From the NCBI RefSeq assembly GCF_036289385.1, contig NZ_JAYFFH010000003.1, positions 62,001 through 126,000 on the forward strand: 64,000 bases of DNA, given 5' to 3'. Positions 60,839 through 64,000 of this stretch are shown here, in pieces (position 1 is the first letter of the stretch; every line of letters starts with the position of its first letter). The stretch is from Anaerofustis butyriciformans. Lineage in GTDB: Bacteria; Bacillota; Clostridia; Eubacteriales; Anaerofustaceae. The notes below the pieces were generated by a model. It ran no database searches and was not told where the DNA came from. It saw nothing but the letters and a program-made list of their open reading frames with translations. The position numbers and the translations under genes were made by a program.

Positions 60839-62752
60839 ATGCAAATTAACATAAATAGTTTAAGTAAAAGTTTTGGAAGCGAACATTTATTTACTATTGA
60901 TTCTCTTGTTATAAGTGATAAAGATAAGGTGGGCATTGTCGGCAGAAACGGAGCCGGCAAGTCCACCTTGCTTAATATTATAATGGGAATTGATGAAGAT
61001 TATAGCGGTAGCTTTTCAAAAATAGATAGGAATAAAATAGGATTTTTAAGACAAAATCTTAATTTGAATTTAGATAACGATATTTATTCTGAAGTTTTGC
61101 TGGGCGCAGAAAAATACACAAAAAAAGAAGAAGAAATAGAAGAGTTATCTATGATGCTTGAGTTTGAATCGGATAAACAAAAGCTTATAGAATTAAATGA
61201 AAAATATCACGAACTTGTAAGTGAGTTTGAGGATATGGATGGATATAAATATAAAAGTTTGTTAGTTGGGATTATAAAAGGTCTAGGATATAAAGAAGCA
61301 GATTTTTCTAAAAAAATATCTACTTTATCAGGCGGACAGAAAATGAGAGTTGCTCTTGCAAAGCTACTTGTTTCTACTCCTGAAGTTTTAATACTTGACG
61401 AACCTACGAACTATTTGGATACGGATAGTATTTCCTGGTTGGAAAATTTCTTGTATTCTTTGAAATCAACTGTTATTGTTGTAAGTCATGATAGATATTT
61501 CTTGGATAAATTCACAAATAAAATAATAGAAATAGAAAATAAGAAATGCTATGTATATAGCGGAAATTATTCTGACTATGTAATAAAGAAAAAACAAAGA
61601 GTTGATATTGAAAAGAGTGCTTATAATAAACAACAAGCAGAAATAAAAAGACAAGAAGAAGTAATAAAGACTCTAAAGCAATTTAACAGAGAAAAGAGCA
61701 TTAAAAGAGCTAGAAGCAGAGAAAAAATGCTTGAAAAAATAGAAAGAGTAGATAGTCCTTATTATGCTAAGAATTCTTATATAAAATTTGGGTATATTCC
61801 AATGATAAGTAAAAAAGCCATAACAGTTGAAGGGCTTGACTTCGGATATACAAAAGAAAAGAGATTATTTAAAGACTTTAATATTACCATTTCAAGCAGT
61901 GATAGACTTGGTATTTGCGGAAGGAACGCAACCGGAAAATCTACTTTTTTAAAACTTATTACCGGTATTTTAAAAGAAGATAAGGGACTTATAAAGAAAA
62001 ATCCTAAGTGTCAGATTTTATACTTTGAACAAGAACATAACGATCTTGATGATTCTCTTACTATTTTAGAAGAACTTAGAAAATCCACAAATGCTGATGA
62101 TGGCGAAATAAGAAATATTTTGGGATGTATGCTTTTTAGTGGCGATGATATAAATAAAAAGATATCTATGCTTTCCGGAGGAGAGAAGAGCCGTGTTGCT
62201 ATAGCAAAACTTATGATGAAAGAATCCAATGTGCTTATTCTTGATGAACCTACCAATCATTTGGATATTGAAACAAAAGAAGTACTTGAAGAGGCTTTAT
62301 TAAAATATGACGGAGCAGTCATAAGTGTAAGTCATGATAGATATTATTTAAATAAAATATGCAACAGAATAATGTATTTGACCGGTAGCGATATAAAAGT
62401 ATATGACGGTAATTATGATTATGCTATGGAAAGAGAAGCTCTTTTAAATACAGAAAAAATACAGGAAACAAAAAAGGAAGTAAAGAGCGAAAAGAAAGAA
62501 AAGAAAAATTCATCTTTAAGTAACAATAAGAGAAAAGCATATGAAGAAGAGCTTAAAACTATAGAACAGGATATGGAAAGTTTGGAAGAAGAAAAAACTG
62601 AATTTGCAAATAAGATGAATGATCCAGAATACTTTAATGATGCAAGTAAGGCGCAAAGTGTTTCCATAAGATTAAATGAGATAGAATTGTTACTTGAAGA
62701 AAAAGAATCAAGATGGCTTGAAGTCAGTGAGATTTTAGAAAATGATCAGTGA
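60839..62752 (+). CDS. ABC-F family ATPase
   Basis: This 637-residue soluble protein has two ABC domains: Walker A GRNGAGKST (35-43) with signature LSGGQKMRVALAKLL and Walker B VLILDEPTNYLD; second Walker A GRNATGKST and LSGGEKSRVAIAKLM with VLILDEPTNHLD. Between them is the charged linker (about 235-310) that in ABC-F proteins enters the ribosome. A C-terminal coiled coil (540-637) follows. It may be a translation factor or antibiotic-protection protein. The stop codon lies in a 22-bp tandem duplication that appears to have lengthened the gene by one codon. Confidence 0.92.
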   Translation: MQININSLSKSFGSEHLFTIDSLVISDKDKVGIVGRNGAGKSTLLNIIMGIDEDYSGSFSKIDRNKIGFLRQNLNLNLDNDIYSEVLLGAEKYTKKEEEIEELSMMLEFESDKQKLIELNEKYHELVSEFEDMDGYKYKSLLVGIIKGLGYKEADFSKKISTLSGGQKMRVALAKLLVSTPEVLILDEPTNYLDTDSISWLENFLYSLKSTVIVVSHDRYFLDKFTNKIIEIENKKCYVYSGNYSDYVIKKKQRVDIEKSAYNKQQAEIKRQEEVIKTLKQFNREKSIKRARSREKMLEKIERVDSPYYAKNSYIKFGYIPMISKKAITVEGLDFGYTKEKRLFKDFNITISSSDRLGICGRNATGKSTFLKLITGILKEDKGLIKKNPKCQILYFEQEHNDLDDSLTILEELRKSTNADDGEIRNILGCMLFSGDDINKKISMLSGGEKSRVAIAKLMMKESNVLILDEPTNHLDIETKEVLEEALLKYDGAVISVSHDRYYLNKICNRIMYLTGSDIKVYDGNYDYAMEREALLNTEKIQETKKEVKSEKKEKKNSSLSNNKRKAYEEELKTIEQDMESLEEEKTEFANKMNDPEYFNDASKAQSVSIRLNEIELLLEEKESRWLEVSEILENDQ

Positions 62753-62767
62753 GATTTTAGAAAATGA
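62724..62767 (+). repeat. Perfect 22-bp tandem duplication at the ABC-F stop
   Basis: The unit runs 62724-62745 and repeats exactly at 62746-62767. The reading frame stops (TGA, 62750-62752) in the second copy. Removing one copy would give a reading frame ending in Glu-Asn-Asp then TAA, so the duplication probably is recent. Confidence 0.93.
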
Positions 62768-62777
62768 TTAATATTTT

Positions 62778-62808
62778 AGCTATATATTTTTTAATATATA
62801 GCTTTTTT
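62778..62808 (+). terminator. Terminator of the LCP/ABC-F operon
   Basis: AGCTATATATT / AATATATAGCT perfect stem with a T loop and T-run. Confidence 0.88.
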
Positions 62809-62832
62809 AATAAATAAAATGAAGGTATTGTT

Positions 62833-63423
62833 ATGCAAAAGGTAAAATCTTTATCAAAAAAAGAAATAGATGATATCGTTAAAATTTATGTTGAGTCAAA
62901 TTTGAATGAAGAGGGTACGATTTCCTTATTTAAAGATGAGAATACATTTAGAAGATATTTAAAAGTACTAATAAAAGCAAGTATTAAAAATAATATGTTG
63001 TATTCTTTAAGTGAAAATAAAGAGGGATTTGTTATATTAAATAGTACTCTAAATCCTTTAAGGTCAAGTGCAAAGATATATATGTTTTTAAATTTTATAA
63101 GAACTTTTGGTTTTAAGGGATATTATAATTTTTTGGAATCAATGAAAAGTGATAAATCTTCTTTATTAGATAAATTAAGAATGGAAAATAAGGATTTTAT
63201 AAAAGTAGAAATGCTTCTTGTTGAGACTGATTTTCAAAATAAAGGATATATGCATAAAATTATGAATGAAATTTTTAAATTTGCAGATGAGTATTCTCTT
63301 CCTGTTATATTGTCAACTGACAGCGAGCTTAAGAAAGATAAATACGTGCATATAGGTATGAAATATTTATATAAAAGAAAATTAAAAGGCGGAATATATC
63401 TTTATGAATTAATTAAAGAATAA
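62833..63423 (+). CDS. GNAT-like acetyltransferase family protein
   Basis: This 196-residue protein looks like the GNAT-type fold: IKVEMLLVETDFQNKGYMHKIMNEIFKFADE contains a strand and the acetyl-CoA pyrophosphate loop (usual Q/R-x-x-G-x-G/A, here QNKGYM), followed by VILSTDSELKKDKYVHIGMKYLY. The substrate is unknown. It is a single gene with AAGG upstream and its own terminator. Divergence is large, so function is a family-level call. Confidence 0.72.
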   Translation: MQKVKSLSKKEIDDIVKIYVESNLNEEGTISLFKDENTFRRYLKVLIKASIKNNMLYSLSENKEGFVILNSTLNPLRSSAKIYMFLNFIRTFGFKGYYNFLESMKSDKSSLLDKLRMENKDFIKVEMLLVETDFQNKGYMHKIMNEIFKFADEYSLPVILSTDSELKKDKYVHIGMKYLYKRKLKGGIYLYELIKE

Positions 63424-63449
63424 AAAAGACACTTAAAAGTGTCTTTTTT
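63422..63449 (+). terminator. Bidirectional terminator after the GNAT gene
   Basis: AAAAAAGACACTT / AAGTGTCTTTTTT stem shared with the converging dehydrogenase gene. Confidence 0.9.
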
Positions 63450-64000
63450 ATAATCTTTCAATTACTTTCTTTGTAAATTCTTTTGTTCCAAGATTTCCGC
63501 CTAAATCTTTTGTTAGGTATTTTCCTTCTTTAATTAATTCTTCAATTGTTTTTTCTATTCTAGCGCCTTCTTCTGTGTAACCTATGTAATTAAGCATTTT
63601 TGCACCTGCAAGAATACATGCTGTAGGGTTTGCTATATTTTTACCTGCTATATCAGGGGCTGAACCGTGTACAGCTTCAAAAATTGCACCGTCTTCACCA
63701 ATGTTTGAACCTGTTGTAAGACCAAGACCGCCTATTAATCCTGCGCAAAGGTCGCTTACAATATCTCCAAATAAGTTTGTTGCAAGTAATACATCATATT
63801 TTTCTGGGTGCATAACAAGGTTCATACAAGCTGCATCTATAATTAAATCATTTAATTCAATTTCAGGATAATCCTTATGAACTTCATTTACAGCATCTAA
63901 AAAAACTCTGTCTGTAAGTTTACAAATATTTGCTTTATGAAGAGCTGTTACCATTTTTCTGTTTTCTCTTCTTGCAAGTTCAAAAGCATATTTTGCAATT
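63448..64000 (-). CDS. NAD-type isocitrate/isopropylmalate dehydrogenase, C-terminal part
   Basis: The gene enters from the right edge; about 183 C-terminal residues are visible. LARRENRKMVTALHKANICKLTD holds the catalytic Lys region, and DAACMNLVMHPEKYDVLLATNLFGDIVSDLCAGLIGGLG the metal-binding Asps and cofactor loop, then EAVHGSAPDIAGKNIANP. This pattern fits the NAD-dependent isocitrate dehydrogenase branch of Clostridia; isopropylmalate dehydrogenase is the alternative. With the citrate synthase at 37017 it would lead to 2-oxoglutarate. The missing N-terminus (substrate loop) would decide. Confidence 0.87.
   Translation of the reverse strand, partial: IAKYAFELARRENRKMVTALHKANICKLTDRVFLDAVNEVHKDYPEIELNDLIIDAACMNLVMHPEKYDVLLATNLFGDIVSDLCAGLIGGLGLTTGSNIGEDGAIFEAVHGSAPDIAGKNIANPTACILAGAKMLNYIGYTEEGARIEKTIEELIKEGKYLTKDLGGNLGTKEFTKKVIERL

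Overview
The window is AT-rich (visibly about 30% GC) chromosomal DNA from a low-GC Gram-positive bacterium of the class Clostridia. The support is a complete spoIIIAA-AH sporulation operon, strong purine-rich ribosome binding sites, tightly packed operons closed by short rho-independent terminators, a short-form HisG paired with HisZ, a minimal SufCB iron-sulphur pair, and a SepF/YlmE/YlmH cell-division block. A Eubacteriaceae-like anaerobe fits, but the sequence alone does not fix the genus.

Positions 1-27112 hold an accessory carbohydrate region. It has one galactitol-type PTS spread over several transcription units (EIIA 2074, EIIB 20481, EIIC 20852), two more EIIB genes (26088, 26492) and an EIIB-like protein without the phospho-cysteine (23858). 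Around them lie a class II aldolase, three ribulose/allulose-phosphate 3-epimerase paralogues, an RpiB/LacAB-type isomerase, two zinc polyol-type dehydrogenases, three short-chain dehydrogenases and a SIS-domain isomerase. Several of these promoters share a TGTTACA-centred candidate operator, so they look like one regulon for a polyol or rare sugar. No regulator gene for it lies in the window. Inserted in this region are a 2,675-residue Cna-B-repeat surface protein (3749-11776) with no recognisable LPXTG signal, a secreted CHAP-domain peptidoglycan hydrolase (22582) and a tRNA-Arg(ACG); a second tRNA-Arg(UCG) at 27113 marks the right edge.

Positions 27200-29330 carry a PIG-L deacetylase-like protein, a 26-residue membrane peptide and a DUF975-like membrane protein. 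Positions 29596-36986 are a complete hisZGDCBHAFIE operon lacking only a histidinol-phosphate phosphatase, followed by citrate synthase. The fragment at the right end is an isocitrate/isopropylmalate-type dehydrogenase; with citrate synthase it points to the oxidative route to 2-oxoglutarate.

Positions 38400-49400 are mixed housekeeping: two EamA transporters, uvrC, a PAP2 phosphatase, an XRE-family membrane regulator, sufCB, rsmI, purA, a metallo-beta-lactamase-fold protein and a flavodoxin-like protein. Positions 49534-54424 are spoIIIA. A small ribbon-helix-helix protein follows, then a minus-strand block rluD-type / ylmH / sepF / ylmE / HlyD-like adaptor / sugar transferase. The right end has an LCP-family ligase, an ABC-F ATPase whose stop codon lies in a 22-bp tandem duplication, a GNAT-like protein and the partial dehydrogenase. 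No CRISPR array, insertion sequence, prophage or rRNA was seen.
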